Shown: positions 25,576 through 33,947 of the stretch, one piece after another
Position numbering within the stretch: position 1 is the stretch's first letter
How the letters are laid out: the number at the start of each line of letters is the position of its first letter
Assembly: GCA_043743335.1 (NCBI GenBank)
Contig: JAYTWR010000041.1
Span: 39,352-103,351 of the forward strand
Length of the DNA: 64,000 bases
Origin: UBA5216 sp043743335
Lineage (GTDB): Bacteria; Pseudomonadota; Gammaproteobacteria; Burkholderiales; SG8-41
Direction of reading: 5' to 3'
Translations under genes and position numbers: made by a program
The notes under the pieces: generated by a model
Told to the model about the DNA's origin: nothing
Database searches by the model: none
What the model saw: the letters and a program-made list of their open reading frames with translations, nothing else

Positions 25576-25928
25576 CAGTGCCTGGCGATGTGCAGCACCA
25601 CACCGCCGCCCAGTTCTAGGCGCAATTCGATACCGGCCGCAGAGGGGTTCGAGGTGTCGTACGCTCGCGATGGAGAAAGCATGGCGTGGGCTGTTTTGAT
25701 CGGCCCCAGATCGAGAAACGAGGTGGCCACAGCCGTGGATTTGTGCGCTGGCCTAGCAGCAACAGCCGCGCCAAGCCGCTTACGCCAATAATAAAGTGTC
25801 GCTTCGGCTAGATTTTCGTCGCGGCAGAACGCCACGACACTCCGGCCACTGGCAGCGTGGCGCGCTATGCGCTCACGCCAGATGGATTCGTTCTGCGCTG
25901 TCCTTATTGCCCATGCTGATGCGTTCAT
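25575..25928 (-). CDS. tnpA: IS66 accessory protein TnpA (helix-turn-helix)
   Basis: A 117-residue IS66 Orf1 protein. The N-terminal helix-turn-helix part reads WRERIARHAASGRSVVAF then CRDENLAEATLYYWRKRLG, typical of the family; the C-terminal half ends in a short beta segment (GIELRLELGGGVVLHI). First gene of the element, 82 bases inside the right end. Confidence 0.88.
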   Translation of the reverse strand: MNASAWAIRTAQNESIWRERIARHAASGRSVVAFCRDENLAEATLYYWRKRLGAAVAARPAHKSTAVATSFLDLGPIKTAHAMLSPSRAYDTSNPSAAGIELRLELGGGVVLHIARH

Positions 25929-26396
25929 ACATCCCCCTTGTCGCTCAAGTTCCGGGGATTGTGCCCGCCTGTCGCTCGCATTTATAGAACACCGCTGGGT
26001 TACCGGTTACGGACCAACAGCAACGCCGATGTTGGTTTTTACCCCGACGACAGCACGGTGATGATCTCGCGCATACGGGTGGCAATCACATCTCGTCGCT
26101 ATCCGGCGCGACCGCACAGGAGATGATGCCCTACGTCTGCGACGCCGTGGTGCAGCAGTATTCTTGGCAAATCATGTTCTCGGTAGGCCAAGGCTATGAC
26201 ACGCTGCGCCCGCAGATACTGCTATCACCGCTAATCGCAGAGACCATGGCTGCATCCGGCTGGCGTAAGCGCGATTTCCAGAAACAGCTCTTTGAAAACG
26301 CGCGCATGACGGCGCATCACTTCGAACGCATGCTGCGCGACTGGACACAAAAGCCCACGTGCAACCTGAAAGCAGAAGTAGCAGCAGGCCGCAGGC

Positions 26397-26413
26397 TACT
26401 AATTGTTTTTATT
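26397..26413 (-). repeat. Dispersed boundary motif, copy 6, at the MFS stop codon
   Basis: Minus strand AATAAAAACAATTAGTA. The TAG stop of the MFS transporter gene is the TAG of this motif, so the motif encodes the final Asn-Lys-Asn-Asn. Confidence 0.75.
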
Positions 26414-27622
26414 GGGTTTTTCATTACTGCGCAAATACCCCCAAGCGGTCACACCGGCAATCACCAGTGAGGCAAACGCCCAGCCGTAACTCTGTGTGAG
26501 CAAATACACATTAGCAAACACCACGGGCCCGATCATCTTGCCGATGTTAAGAAAAACGAACACACCCGATAACGCACCGCTCATGTTGCTTTGGGGCGCA
26601 AGGCGCCCAGCTTCCGCCAGCACCGTACCGGCCCATGCGCCAGTGCTAAAACCCAGCACCGCAAACAATAAGTAAATCGCGATTACCGGCCAACCTGGCG
26701 CTATCCACAGCGCCGTCACGCACGTGGCGATCATCAGCAGTGCATTCCAAGCCAACACGCGCGCAGTGTTTTGCATTGCATCGCACAACCAACCGATGGC
26801 AACGCGCCCCACGGCGCTGGCGATCTGCACAGCGGTTAGCACGCCGCCTGCGGCGAGAAGACTCATGTCAAACACTTTCACGCACACCACCACCGTATAG
26901 GCGCTGACGCAAAACTGCGCGCCGCAAAAGGCGGCCCCGGCCATCGCCACACGGCGTAGCGGCACATTGCGCCATATCAGTGCGATATTAGCCAACGGGC
27001 GAGCCGCCACCACCTGCGCATGAGCGTCGCGATCATCATCCCATCCTGCGCGCCCGCGTTGCATCATTAATATGATGCACACCAGCAGGGTGGCGCTTAG
27101 CAACATGGCCCAACGCCAGCCGAAGGCCAGCGCCACAGCGGGCGAAATAAGCGCTGCCGCCATGCCGCCGATGGGCACACCGGTTTGTTGCAGCGAGAAA
27201 ATAAAGTTGCGTCGCTCCGGCGGCGAAAAGCGCATCAGCAAATGCGAAAACGATGGGCCGATCAAGCCATAACCAAAGCCGATCACAATCGCGCCCACGG
27301 CCAGAAAAACAGGCGTCGGGATCATCATAAACAGCAGCCCCGCCGCCACGCAGCCATGTCCGGCCTGATTGATGCGCGCACCACCAAAGCGCCGCGTGAC
27401 ATTGCTAAACCACGTTAACGTGACCAACTGTCCGACGCACACCAGCGTGATGAAATAGCCGATTAACGAGGCGTCGATGCCATATTCACGCGCGACTTCA
27501 GGGGCAATGGCCGGCAGCACCAGCAACGCCATCGAAGCCATGATATGGCCGGTGAGTAAGGCGCCAACCAGAAAAACCAGTGACAGCGGACGTGCGGCGG
27601 GTGACGAGATCGATTCAGGCAT
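26399..27622 (-). CDS. MFS transporter
   Basis: A 407-residue major facilitator with about 12 hydrophobic segments. The cytoplasmic loop motif between TM2 and TM3 reads SNVTRRFGGARINQAG, and a charged central loop (QRGRAGWDDDRDAHAQ) separates the two halves. Substrate unknown; context suggests an organic acid or its analogue. It follows a Bug receptor gene by 37 bases on the same strand, so the two probably form an operon. Its last codons come from a copy of the dispersed motif and its 3' end overlaps the residual frame of the decayed UGSC-like gene. Confidence 0.88.
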   Translation of the reverse strand: MPESISSPAARPLSLVFLVGALLTGHIMASMALLVLPAIAPEVAREYGIDASLIGYFITLVCVGQLVTLTWFSNVTRRFGGARINQAGHGCVAAGLLFMMIPTPVFLAVGAIVIGFGYGLIGPSFSHLLMRFSPPERRNFIFSLQQTGVPIGGMAAALISPAVALAFGWRWAMLLSATLLVCIILMMQRGRAGWDDDRDAHAQVVAARPLANIALIWRNVPLRRVAMAGAAFCGAQFCVSAYTVVVCVKVFDMSLLAAGGVLTAVQIASAVGRVAIGWLCDAMQNTARVLAWNALLMIATCVTALWIAPGWPVIAIYLLFAVLGFSTGAWAGTVLAEAGRLAPQSNMSGALSGVFVFLNIGKMIGPVVFANVYLLTQSYGWAFASLVIAGVTAWGYLRSNEKPNKNN

Positions 27623-27659
27623 GTGTTGAATGTACCTGAATTGGCATTCAATAAGTGAC

Positions 27660-28634
27660 CTACAACTTGATATTCGCCGCCTTCACCAGTTTGCCCCAGC
27701 GCGGCAGGTCTTCGCGGATGCGTTCGGCGAATTGCTCTGGGGTGTTGAGCACGGGCTCCATGCCCTGACTGGCGAGGCGTTGCGACACATCTTTGTCGCC
27801 GATGGTTTTGACCAGCGTCATATGCAGCTTGGCGATGATGTCGCGCGGCGTGGCGGCGGGCGCGATTACGCCAAACCACGACGTCGCATCAAAGCCGGGG
27901 ATGCCGGCCTCGGCAACGGTCGGCAGATCGGGCATGAGGGTCGTGCGCTTGTTGGCTCCCACGGCCAGCGCGCGGATGCGACCGGCTTTGACGTGCGGCA
28001 GCGAGGTCAACACCGGGTCAAACATGAGCGCGGTTTCACCGCCGAGCAGGGCGATCATCGCGGGCGCTACGCCCTTGTAGGGGATGTGCAGAAAACTAAC
28101 GCCGGACATGTTTTTGAGCATTTCAACGCCCAAATGCGAGACTGAGCCTGCGCCGGCGGTGCCGAAGGTGAGTTTGCCGGGGTTGGCGCGGCCCAGCGCA
28201 ATCAATGCCTTGAGCGTGTGCGCGGGTATCGACGGATGAACGTCGAACACGAAAGCGCCCGCTGCGATGATGGTCACCGGGGCAAAATCCTTGATCGAGT
28301 CGTAGCCCACTTTGGCATAGAGGTGGGGCACTATGCACAGCGTTGCCATGCTGCCGAGCGCGAGTGTGTAACCATCGGGCGCGGACTTCGCCACGTACTC
28401 AGTACCGATGCTGCCGCTGGCGCCGATGCGTTGCTCCACCACCACCGGCTGGCCGAAGGCTTCGCTGAGTTTTTGTGCGGCAATGCGCGCGTTGAAATCC
28501 ACGGCTGCGCCTGCGGCTGAGCCAGCGATGATGCGTATGCTTTTGGCGGGGTAGGCGGCTGCTTTGTCTTGGGCGAGTGCAGAGGAGACCGTCAACGCCG
28601 GCAGCAGCGTGGTGAGTTTTAGCAAGTGGCGCAT
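27660..28634 (-). CDS. Tripartite tricarboxylate transporter receptor (Bug family)
   Basis: A 324-residue secreted receptor with signal peptide (cleavage near S-S-A-L-A-Q) and Bug motifs YPAKSIRIIAGSAAGAAVD, IGTEYVAKSAPDGYTL, FLHIPYKGVAPAMIALLGGE and KAANIKL at the end. The first loop has A-G-S-A-A-G-A where most relatives have PFxPGG, so the ligand pocket edge is atypical. Cotranscribed with the MFS gene. Upstream are a reversed copy of the dispersed motif and a REP-like repeat. Confidence 0.92.
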   Translation of the reverse strand: MRHLLKLTTLLPALTVSSALAQDKAAAYPAKSIRIIAGSAAGAAVDFNARIAAQKLSEAFGQPVVVEQRIGASGSIGTEYVAKSAPDGYTLALGSMATLCIVPHLYAKVGYDSIKDFAPVTIIAAGAFVFDVHPSIPAHTLKALIALGRANPGKLTFGTAGAGSVSHLGVEMLKNMSGVSFLHIPYKGVAPAMIALLGGETALMFDPVLTSLPHVKAGRIRALAVGANKRTTLMPDLPTVAEAGIPGFDATSWFGVIAPAATPRDIIAKLHMTLVKTIGDKDVSQRLASQGMEPVLNTPEQFAERIREDLPRWGKLVKAANIKL

Positions 28635-28654
28635 GGCAGGGGTTAAAAAAGTGT

Positions 28655-28671
28655 ATTAAATCAATTAGTTA
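28655..28671 (+). repeat. Dispersed boundary motif, copy 7
   Basis: ATTAAATCAATTAGTTA, 20 bases upstream of the Bug gene starting at 28634 but oriented away from it. Confidence 0.8.
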
Positions 28672-28739
28672 TGCAATGTTCGGCGAGACGTATTTCAACT
28701 CAGGCGAACCAAGGATGCGCAGGCAGCAAAGTGGAATTT

Positions 28740-28800
28740 GTAGGATGCCGGTGACGAAGGAACCGCATCGGTCGTGAAGCGCGAATGATACGGTTCCTAC
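28740..28800. repeat. REP-like inverted repeat (family B)
   Basis: GTAGGATGCCGGTGACGAAG is followed by AACCGCATCGG, and AGGAACCGCATCG pairs imperfectly with ATACGGTTCCT downstream. About 31 bases closely match the right arm of the element at 40250-40392. The rest of the 198-base gap between Bug and MmgE/PrpD holds the dispersed motif and nothing else I recognise. Confidence 0.75.
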
Positions 28801-28832
28801 GTCCGATCTTTTGTCCCCGGCATGCGACACCG

Positions 28833-30179
28833 CTACGCCCCCGCCACCCTGTTGCACAGTGTGCGCACCTGTGGGAGCGCTTCCACATCCCAGCAAGCGG
28901 CAAGAATTTTTTCTGCGGCATCGGCAGCAAAAACCGTCTGCAACTGGCCCAGCGTTTTGGCACTGATGTCGTCGTCGGTCAGCGGACGTTTCACGCTGCC
29001 GCGACAATGCGCTACGCTGACCTCCAACTGGGTGCCGTCTTTCAACACCACACGTACGTGTGCGGCTTCGCGCCCGACGCTGGCGTCATCAACAAAACTG
29101 ACCTTGCGCCGCAGCGCGCGGATGGTGGGATCGCCCACCACGGCGTTGGAAACTTCGGCGATGCCGCCGGCCTTATACACCAGCGCCGCCGCCGCCCAGT
29201 GTTGCAGGCTGACCAGCGCCTGACCGCGATCTTTGGGATCCACCAGATGGGTGAGCTTGCCGGCGAGCGGATTGAGGCGCATGTCGATACGTTCGATTTG
29301 TGCGGCGTCGAACGATTGCATTTTGACGATCTCAAGGCACGCATCAATGATGGGGTGGATCACCACGCCGGAGGGGTAGGGCTTATACGCCAACGTGGCA
29401 ATCTCGAACGACTGCCCTAGCCGTTCGATGGCGGCAGCCAGATTGGGTTGCTGCGCGAACGATACGGCAAAGCCCTTGGGGCCTTCGAGCATGGCGTCAG
29501 AGCACTCAAAGCCTTGTGCCGCCATCAGCGCCGCTTGCAAGCCGCAGCGGGCAGCGTGGCCGGGCGTAAAGTGACTGGCCATCGTGGATTGCGCCTGGCG
29601 CAGCCCGGCGGATTGATTGGCGGCGAGGCCAATGGCGGTGGCCAACTGCGCTTCGTCCAACGCAAGAATTTTGCCAGCGGCGACTGCGGCCCCAATGCCA
29701 CCAACCAAGCCTTGCATGGAAAGCCCCACCGCGCTTTCGGCGGGCGGCACGCAGAGGATGTTGCCCACGCGGCACTGGATTTCCACGCCGAGTATCAGCG
29801 CGTGCAGCAGGTCTTTGCCAGACACCGGCTGACGTTCGGCCAACGCGAGTGCGGCGGCGGCGACCGGGCTGGTGGGATGAGCCACGGTGACAAAGTGCGT
29901 GTCGTTGAAGGCCAGCGCGGCGGAACTCATGGCGTTGATCATGGTGGCATTCAGGGCGTCGAGCTTTTCGCGGCGACCGATGATCGTGGTGTCGGCTGCG
30001 CCGTTAAATTCGGCAAGGAATTTCACCATCAATTCAATATCGTTTTCGCGCGACGCGCCGGCAGCGCAACCGATGTAATTGACGAAGGCGCGCAGGCCTT
30101 CGTGTTGCACGTCCGCGGGCAGGGCTTCGTAGCGCGATGCTGAGGCGTAACGTGCCAGCGTGCGGGTGATGTCTTTCAT
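28833..30179 (-). CDS. MmgE/PrpD family protein
   Basis: A 448-residue MmgE/PrpD protein (2-methylcitrate dehydratase / cis-aconitate decarboxylase fold). I start at ATG 30179 (MKDITRTLARYA), since an upstream in-frame extension lies inside the amidase gene. The ATG overlaps the amidase stop as ATGA, indicating coupled translation. Features: N-terminal helical domain with ALAFNDTHFVTVAHPTSPVA, GAAVAAGKILALD, and QSTMASHFTPGHAARCGLQA, typical of the family's active-site region. Such enzymes dehydrate or decarboxylate hydroxy-tricarboxylates; the exact substrate is unknown. Confidence 0.9.
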   Translation of the reverse strand: MKDITRTLARYASASRYEALPADVQHEGLRAFVNYIGCAAGASRENDIELMVKFLAEFNGAADTTIIGRREKLDALNATMINAMSSAALAFNDTHFVTVAHPTSPVAAAALALAERQPVSGKDLLHALILGVEIQCRVGNILCVPPAESAVGLSMQGLVGGIGAAVAAGKILALDEAQLATAIGLAANQSAGLRQAQSTMASHFTPGHAARCGLQAALMAAQGFECSDAMLEGPKGFAVSFAQQPNLAAAIERLGQSFEIATLAYKPYPSGVVIHPIIDACLEIVKMQSFDAAQIERIDMRLNPLAGKLTHLVDPKDRGQALVSLQHWAAAALVYKAGGIAEVSNAVVGDPTIRALRRKVSFVDDASVGREAAHVRVVLKDGTQLEVSVAHCRGSVKRPLTDDDISAKTLGQLQTVFAADAAEKILAACWDVEALPQVRTLCNRVAGA

Positions 30180-31675
30180 GTGTGCGCTACCTGCGGCGGA
30201 TGCGTGACAATGGATTTCAGTGCGGGCGTCGGCTGCAATAGCTTGCCGGTGTCCGGCAGCGGGCGGCGCAGCGCGGGGATCGCGTTGAAGGCTTGCTCCA
30301 TGGCGTGCGCAGCCCCGAGCAGTTGGCGATCGGCACGGAAGCCGCCGACAATTTGCAGACCGAACGGCATGCCGTGGTGGTCGGTACCGCACGGGATTGA
30401 AATCGCCGGGTTGGTGGCGAGGGTGATGACGTAGGTCAGCGCGAGCCAGTGGTAGTAGTTGTTGAGCTGGCGGCCATCAAGTTCTTCAAGATACAACTGC
30501 TGCCATGGAAACGGCGACACCGGTGTGGTGGGTGCGAGCACCAGATCGTAGTCGCGGAACGTTTGCTGAAAGCGGCGGAAGATGCGCGTTTGTTCCATGT
30601 GCGCCCATGCGTCGTCGGCGAGCGACATACCGGCGCTGAGTTCGTAATTGGCGATGATATTGGGGCCGAGCGAGGCGCGATGGTTTTCATACGCGTCGCG
30701 ATAGCGGCCTGCGTAGCTGACGGCGCGTATCACGTCAAAGCAGCGATCGGCATCACCGAAATCAAACGTGACGGCATCGCAGCTACGAAAGAGATGCCGC
30801 ATGGCCGCGATTTTGTCGCGGAACAGGTTGCGGATATCGTTGCCCACCGGGCACACGTTGAAGTCTTCGGTGTAGGCCACGCGCAGCGTGCTCGGATCGA
30901 CGGGCATGGGACTGGCGAACAATGCGCCATCGAGCGGGAACGAGAGCGGATCGCAATCGTCCATGCCCGCTTGCGCCGCGAACAGCAGGCTCGCGTCGGC
31001 GACGGTTCGGCCCATAGGCCCGACCACGGAGATGGGCGTCCAGCCCAGCGGACGGCGTTCGGCGGCGACCATGCCGGGCGAGGGACGAAATCCCACTACG
31101 CCACAGATCGACGCGGGGATGCGCAGCGAGCCACCAGTGTCGGAACCGGTGCATATCGGCAGCAAATCCGTCGCCAGCGCAGCAGCAGCAGAGCCGCCGG
31201 ACGAGCCGCCGGCGTTGAGTATGGGATTAAACGGGTTGCCGGTTGCGCCCCACACGGCGTTGCGGCTGTTCGCGCCCGCGCCGAATTCCGGCGTGTTGGT
31301 TTTGCCCACCACAATGGCACCCGCCTTGCGGATGCGAGCGACCATTGCGCCGTCGCGCTCAGGGATGTGGTCGCGGTACAGCGGCGAGCCGTAAGTGCTG
31401 AGAAGCCCGGCGGTGTCTTCGAGGTCTTTCACACCAGCGGGTAAGCCATGCAGCAGACCCAAAGTATCACCGCGCAGCACCGCGGCTTCGGCGGCCTTGG
31501 CCTCGGCGCGTGCGCGCGCAAAGCCGGTGGCGGTGACGGCGTTGATGGCGGGGTTGATGCGCTCGATGCGGGCGATGCAGGCTTCGAGCAATTCGACGGG
31601 CGAGATTTCTTTGCTGCCGATGCGACGACGCAGTTCGGTGGCTGTGAGGGGGGTGAGGGTGTCGTTGTTGTTCAT
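30176..31675 (-). CDS. Amidase (amidase signature family)
   Basis: A 499-residue amidase-signature enzyme. ATG 31675 (MNNNDTLTPLTATEL) fits the family N-terminus better than the open extension to 31900, which is encoded by repeat DNA. Catalytic triad visible: Lys in GVKDLEDTAG, cis-Ser in NAGGSSGGSAAA, nucleophile Ser in TGSDTGGSLRIPA. Hydrolyses a carboxamide, substrate unknown. It is the first gene of a pair with MmgE/PrpD (4-base overlap), which suggests release of a carboxylic acid that is then dehydrated (inference). Confidence 0.92.
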   Translation of the reverse strand: MNNNDTLTPLTATELRRRIGSKEISPVELLEACIARIERINPAINAVTATGFARARAEAKAAEAAVLRGDTLGLLHGLPAGVKDLEDTAGLLSTYGSPLYRDHIPERDGAMVARIRKAGAIVVGKTNTPEFGAGANSRNAVWGATGNPFNPILNAGGSSGGSAAAALATDLLPICTGSDTGGSLRIPASICGVVGFRPSPGMVAAERRPLGWTPISVVGPMGRTVADASLLFAAQAGMDDCDPLSFPLDGALFASPMPVDPSTLRVAYTEDFNVCPVGNDIRNLFRDKIAAMRHLFRSCDAVTFDFGDADRCFDVIRAVSYAGRYRDAYENHRASLGPNIIANYELSAGMSLADDAWAHMEQTRIFRRFQQTFRDYDLVLAPTTPVSPFPWQQLYLEELDGRQLNNYYHWLALTYVITLATNPAISIPCGTDHHGMPFGLQIVGGFRADRQLLGAAHAMEQAFNAIPALRRPLPDTGKLLQPTPALKSIVTHPPQVAHT

Positions 31676-31728
31676 GGCTGAGGCTTCAAAAAAATAGTGT
31701 GTCAATTCGGTTTGAACAAAATCAACAC

Positions 31729-31866
31729 CTTCCCTCACCCCGGCCCTCTCCCGGTGGGAGAGGGGGCAAACCCACACTTGCGACGTCGCAATGGTGCCGC
31801 GATTGGGAATTCGTGTTTGCACCCCTCTCCCATCGGCGGAGGGGTAGGGGGTGGGGGTGAGCGAGA
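31729..31866. repeat. Imperfect long inverted repeat, C/G-rich intergenic element
   Basis: The left arm (CCTCACCCCGGCCCTCTCCC, then GGGAGAGGGGGCAAAC) is matched in reverse by the right arm ending GGTGGGGGTGAGCG. The arms resemble the inner part of the 180-bp element at 40031-40210 (CCTCACCC, CCCTCTCCC and GGGAGAGGG). It fills most of the 271-base gap between the amidase and RraA-like genes; no coding sequence there. Confidence 0.75.
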
Positions 31867-31946
31867 TTTTGACGTTGCGTTTGCGCAGACGATAACCCAA
31901 AATTTACGGTGAAATACTGGACGGCAAATGCACGACCGCACGCCCC

Positions 31947-32663
31947 TTACTTTTTGGCGTACTGATGCCCGGCCATAATGGCTTTAACCGCCTCAATGCC
32001 GCGCACCTTGAGCAATTGTCCGACGCGCTCGTCTTCCTCGGCGAGCAAGGCTTTGGCGCTGCGCACTACGTCTTCGAGGCGGTCGGCGGGGAATTTCACT
32101 GCGCCGTTTTCGTCCATGTGGATGATTTCACCGGGGGCCACATCCATACCCGCAAGGCTCACCGGCACCTGCACGGCATGCACCGCTTGCGGGCCGTGAC
32201 CGGCGCAGACGCCGCGCGTCAGATACTGAAAATTCATCGGGCGAATTTCATGCACATCGCGCGACGGGCCATCGGTGACGCAGCCTATTGCGCCGCAAGC
32301 CCGCATGGAGGACGTCATGTTGCCGCCGGACAACCCCACCTTGTCGGCCATTGCCGCCGGAAACTTTTGTTGCAGGCACAGGATCGACGGCTTGCTGAGT
32401 TTGTCCATCGCCTCAAGCACGGTCAGCCAGCTATGGCCTTTGTAGTGGGTATCGGGTAAGCCGTAGGTGCAGGTGACCGCATAGCCCGCGATCGGCCCCA
32501 TCCCCGGATACCAGCACGACAGGGTATTGTTGGTGTACCAGTTTTCGTTCCACGGGTGATAAATTTCAAGGCAGTGGGGGCGACCTGGGTAAGTGGCCAT
32601 CACATTGGTGATGGTGGGGGTGTCGATTTTTTTCAGTTCTGCCAGCAGTTCCATTTCAGTCAT
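31947..32663 (-). CDS. RraA/HMG-aldolase family protein
   Basis: A 238-residue RraA-like protein, start ATG 32663 (MTEMELLAELKKIDT). Conserved region GAIGCVTDGPSRDVHEIR contains the T-D-G-x-x-R-D motif that binds metal and substrate in 4-hydroxy-4-methyl-2-oxoglutarate/oxaloacetate aldolases; GGNMTSSMRACG precedes it. True RraA ribonuclease inhibitors share the fold, but the intact catalytic Arg/Asp and the catabolic neighbourhood favour an aldolase or decarboxylase role. Extra N-terminal residues compared with RraA (about 40) contain Y-H-P-W-N-E-N-W. Divergent from the Bug gene at 32948. Confidence 0.85.
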   Translation of the reverse strand: MTEMELLAELKKIDTPTITNVMATYPGRPHCLEIYHPWNENWYTNNTLSCWYPGMGPIAGYAVTCTYGLPDTHYKGHSWLTVLEAMDKLSKPSILCLQQKFPAAMADKVGLSGGNMTSSMRACGAIGCVTDGPSRDVHEIRPMNFQYLTRGVCAGHGPQAVHAVQVPVSLAGMDVAPGEIIHMDENGAVKFPADRLEDVVRSAKALLAEEDERVGQLLKVRGIEAVKAIMAGHQYAKK

Positions 32664-32855
32664 GGTCGCGCCTCGGTCGTCGTGGGAGTGGATGGGTGCC
32701 AGTATTGCCGAGCGTCCCTGCGCAGTCAATTGGGCTCGATTGGGCCAGAGAGAACACCGAGGACACTGAGGAAAAACAGGGAATTGGCCTGATGCGTTTG
32801 CTCACCCGTTGGCTCACCAACTGGGTAATCAGGTGAATCCCGGTAGTTCATATTG

Positions 32856-32878
32856 CGACTTCGCAGGTGGCGAAGTCG
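32856..32878. other. Inverted repeat in divergent promoter region
   Basis: CGACTTCGC and GCGAAGTCG form a perfect 9-bp stem around a 5-base loop (AGGTG), 70 bases before the Bug start at 32948. It could be an operator or an attenuator hairpin. The rest of 32664-32947 shows nothing clear. Confidence 0.5.
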
Positions 32879-32947
32879 TCGCGCGCATGATGTAATCCGT
32901 GTGTACCTCACGCCCTATGTTCAGTCTGATCGTATCCTGCCTGTTCG

Positions 32948-33934
32948 ATGACCGCCTTATATAAAACCCGTAGCGGATTATTGACACGGTGTTGTGCCGT
33001 GTTCGGGGCAGTGTGCCTTGCAGGCACGGCTCACGCGCAGTCCTATCCCGTGAAGCCCGTGCGCATCATCAACCCCTTCAGTCCGGGCGGTTCGCTTGAT
33101 CTGGTGGCGCGGCTGTTGGCGAAGTCGCTGTCGGCTGATTTGGGCCAGCCGTTCATTGTGGAAAACCGCCCCGGCGCGGGTGGCTCGATTGGGGTGGAGC
33201 TGGTGGCGAAGGCACCGGCGGACGGTTACACCTTGTTGATGGTTCAGAGCAGTATCACGGTGAATCCGAGTTTGCAGCGCAAAGTGGGCTACGATCCGGT
33301 GCGGGATTTTGCGCCGGTGTCGAAGGTGTCGTCGTACATGTTTTTTGTCGCGGCGCATCCGTCGCTGCCAGCGCGTAACGTTAAGCAATTGATTTCATTG
33401 GCAAAATCCAAGCCGGGGCAAATCAATTTTGCATCAGTCGGTGTGGGTTCCGGCACGCATCTGGCGGGCGAGTTGTTCGGTCACATGGGCGGGGTGAAGC
33501 TCGCGCACATTCCGTATAAAGGCACTGGGCAGGTGATGCCGGATTTGCTCGGCGGGCAGATTGCGCTGACCTTTGGCAGCACGTCGGTGGTACCGCATGT
33601 GAAGTCCGGCAAGCTGATAGCATTGGGCGTCACCGGGGCAAAGCGCTCGCCGGTGTTGAGGGATACGCCGACGGTGGACGAGTCCGGTATTCCGGGTTAC
33701 GAGGTCACGGCGTGGAATGCCTTGTTCGCACCGGCGGGCACGCCGCAAGCCATCGTTAACCGACTGAATGAATTGACGCGTAAAAATATTGCGCACGCGG
33801 AAGCCAAATCGGTGATGGATGCGCAGGGTCTCGATGGCGACACAGGCACGCCGACGGCGCTTGCGACACTGGTGAAAAGCGAACTGGCGAAGTGGGCTGG
33901 GGTGATCAAATTGGCGGGCATCAAGCCTGAGTGA
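32948..33934 (+). CDS. Tripartite tricarboxylate transporter receptor (Bug family)
   Basis: A 328-residue secreted receptor, signal peptide ending near A-H-A-Q-S, then YPVKPVRIINPFSPGGSLD, NRPGAGGSIGVELVAKAPAD, LAHIPYKGTGQVMPDLLGGQ and a short C-terminal IKLAGIKPE. First gene of a tight plus-strand operon (13 bases to the MmgE/PrpD gene) that runs through two MaoC-like proteins and a CoA ligase, so it probably delivers that pathway's substrate. Confidence 0.93.
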   Translation: MTALYKTRSGLLTRCCAVFGAVCLAGTAHAQSYPVKPVRIINPFSPGGSLDLVARLLAKSLSADLGQPFIVENRPGAGGSIGVELVAKAPADGYTLLMVQSSITVNPSLQRKVGYDPVRDFAPVSKVSSYMFFVAAHPSLPARNVKQLISLAKSKPGQINFASVGVGSGTHLAGELFGHMGGVKLAHIPYKGTGQVMPDLLGGQIALTFGSTSVVPHVKSGKLIALGVTGAKRSPVLRDTPTVDESGIPGYEVTAWNALFAPAGTPQAIVNRLNELTRKNIAHAEAKSVMDAQGLDGDTGTPTALATLVKSELAKWAGVIKLAGIKPE

Positions 33935-33947
33935 ACGGAGAATCATT

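Larger units (their letters stand above)
23939..26010 (-). mobile_element. IS66-family insertion sequence with intact ends and 8-bp target duplication
   Basis: The element is 2072 bp. Its left end begins GTAACCGGTTATCCACCGG at 23939; the right end, read inward from 26010, begins GTAACCGGTAACCCAGCGG, giving imperfect terminal inverted repeats of about 23 bp. Both sides are flanked by GGACCAAC (23931-23938 and 26011-26018), a perfect 8-bp duplication as expected for IS66. Inside are tnpA, tnpB and a damaged tnpC, all on the minus strand. It is shorter than usual IS66 elements (about 2.5 kb) because the tnpC N-terminal part is missing. Perfect duplication suggests fairly recent insertion. Confidence 0.95.
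23708..26398 (+). pseudogene. Decayed DGLPxVPPT-motif (UGSC-like) gene, interrupted by IS66
   Basis: The 5' part (frame 23708-23938, no start codon seen) encodes DYFYRHELSDGLPIVPPTIE and then HKNDKAAFGNT. Removing the insertion and one target copy (joining 23938 to 26019) restores the frame as K-K-I-G-W-T-N-S-N-A-D-V-G-F-Y-P-D-D-S-T-V. A further frameshift near 26080 is needed before the 3' part (GGNHISSLSGATAQEMMPY, later ASGWRKRDFQKQLFENAR). The order resembles the large uncharacterised proteins that start with a D-G-L-P-V-V-P-P-T motif and often sit near Bug genes. Compared with them about 130 residues between the N-terminal motif and the rest are missing. Three separate lesions: internal deletion, frameshift and IS insertion. 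Confidence 0.75.

Noticed and set aside
23708..26398. Possible selenoprotein, because UGSC-like relatives can contain selenocysteine
   Set aside because: The segment that would hold the U/C-G-S-C motif is missing from this copy, and no SECIS-like structure was found.
26123..26470. 115-residue frame as an independent gene
   Set aside because: It continues the frame of the decayed UGSC-like gene beyond a frameshift and has no upstream start region; treated as part of the pseudogene.
30449..31444. 331-residue plus-strand frame inside the amidase gene
   Set aside because: Antisense to a clear amidase with intact catalytic motifs; no domain of its own.
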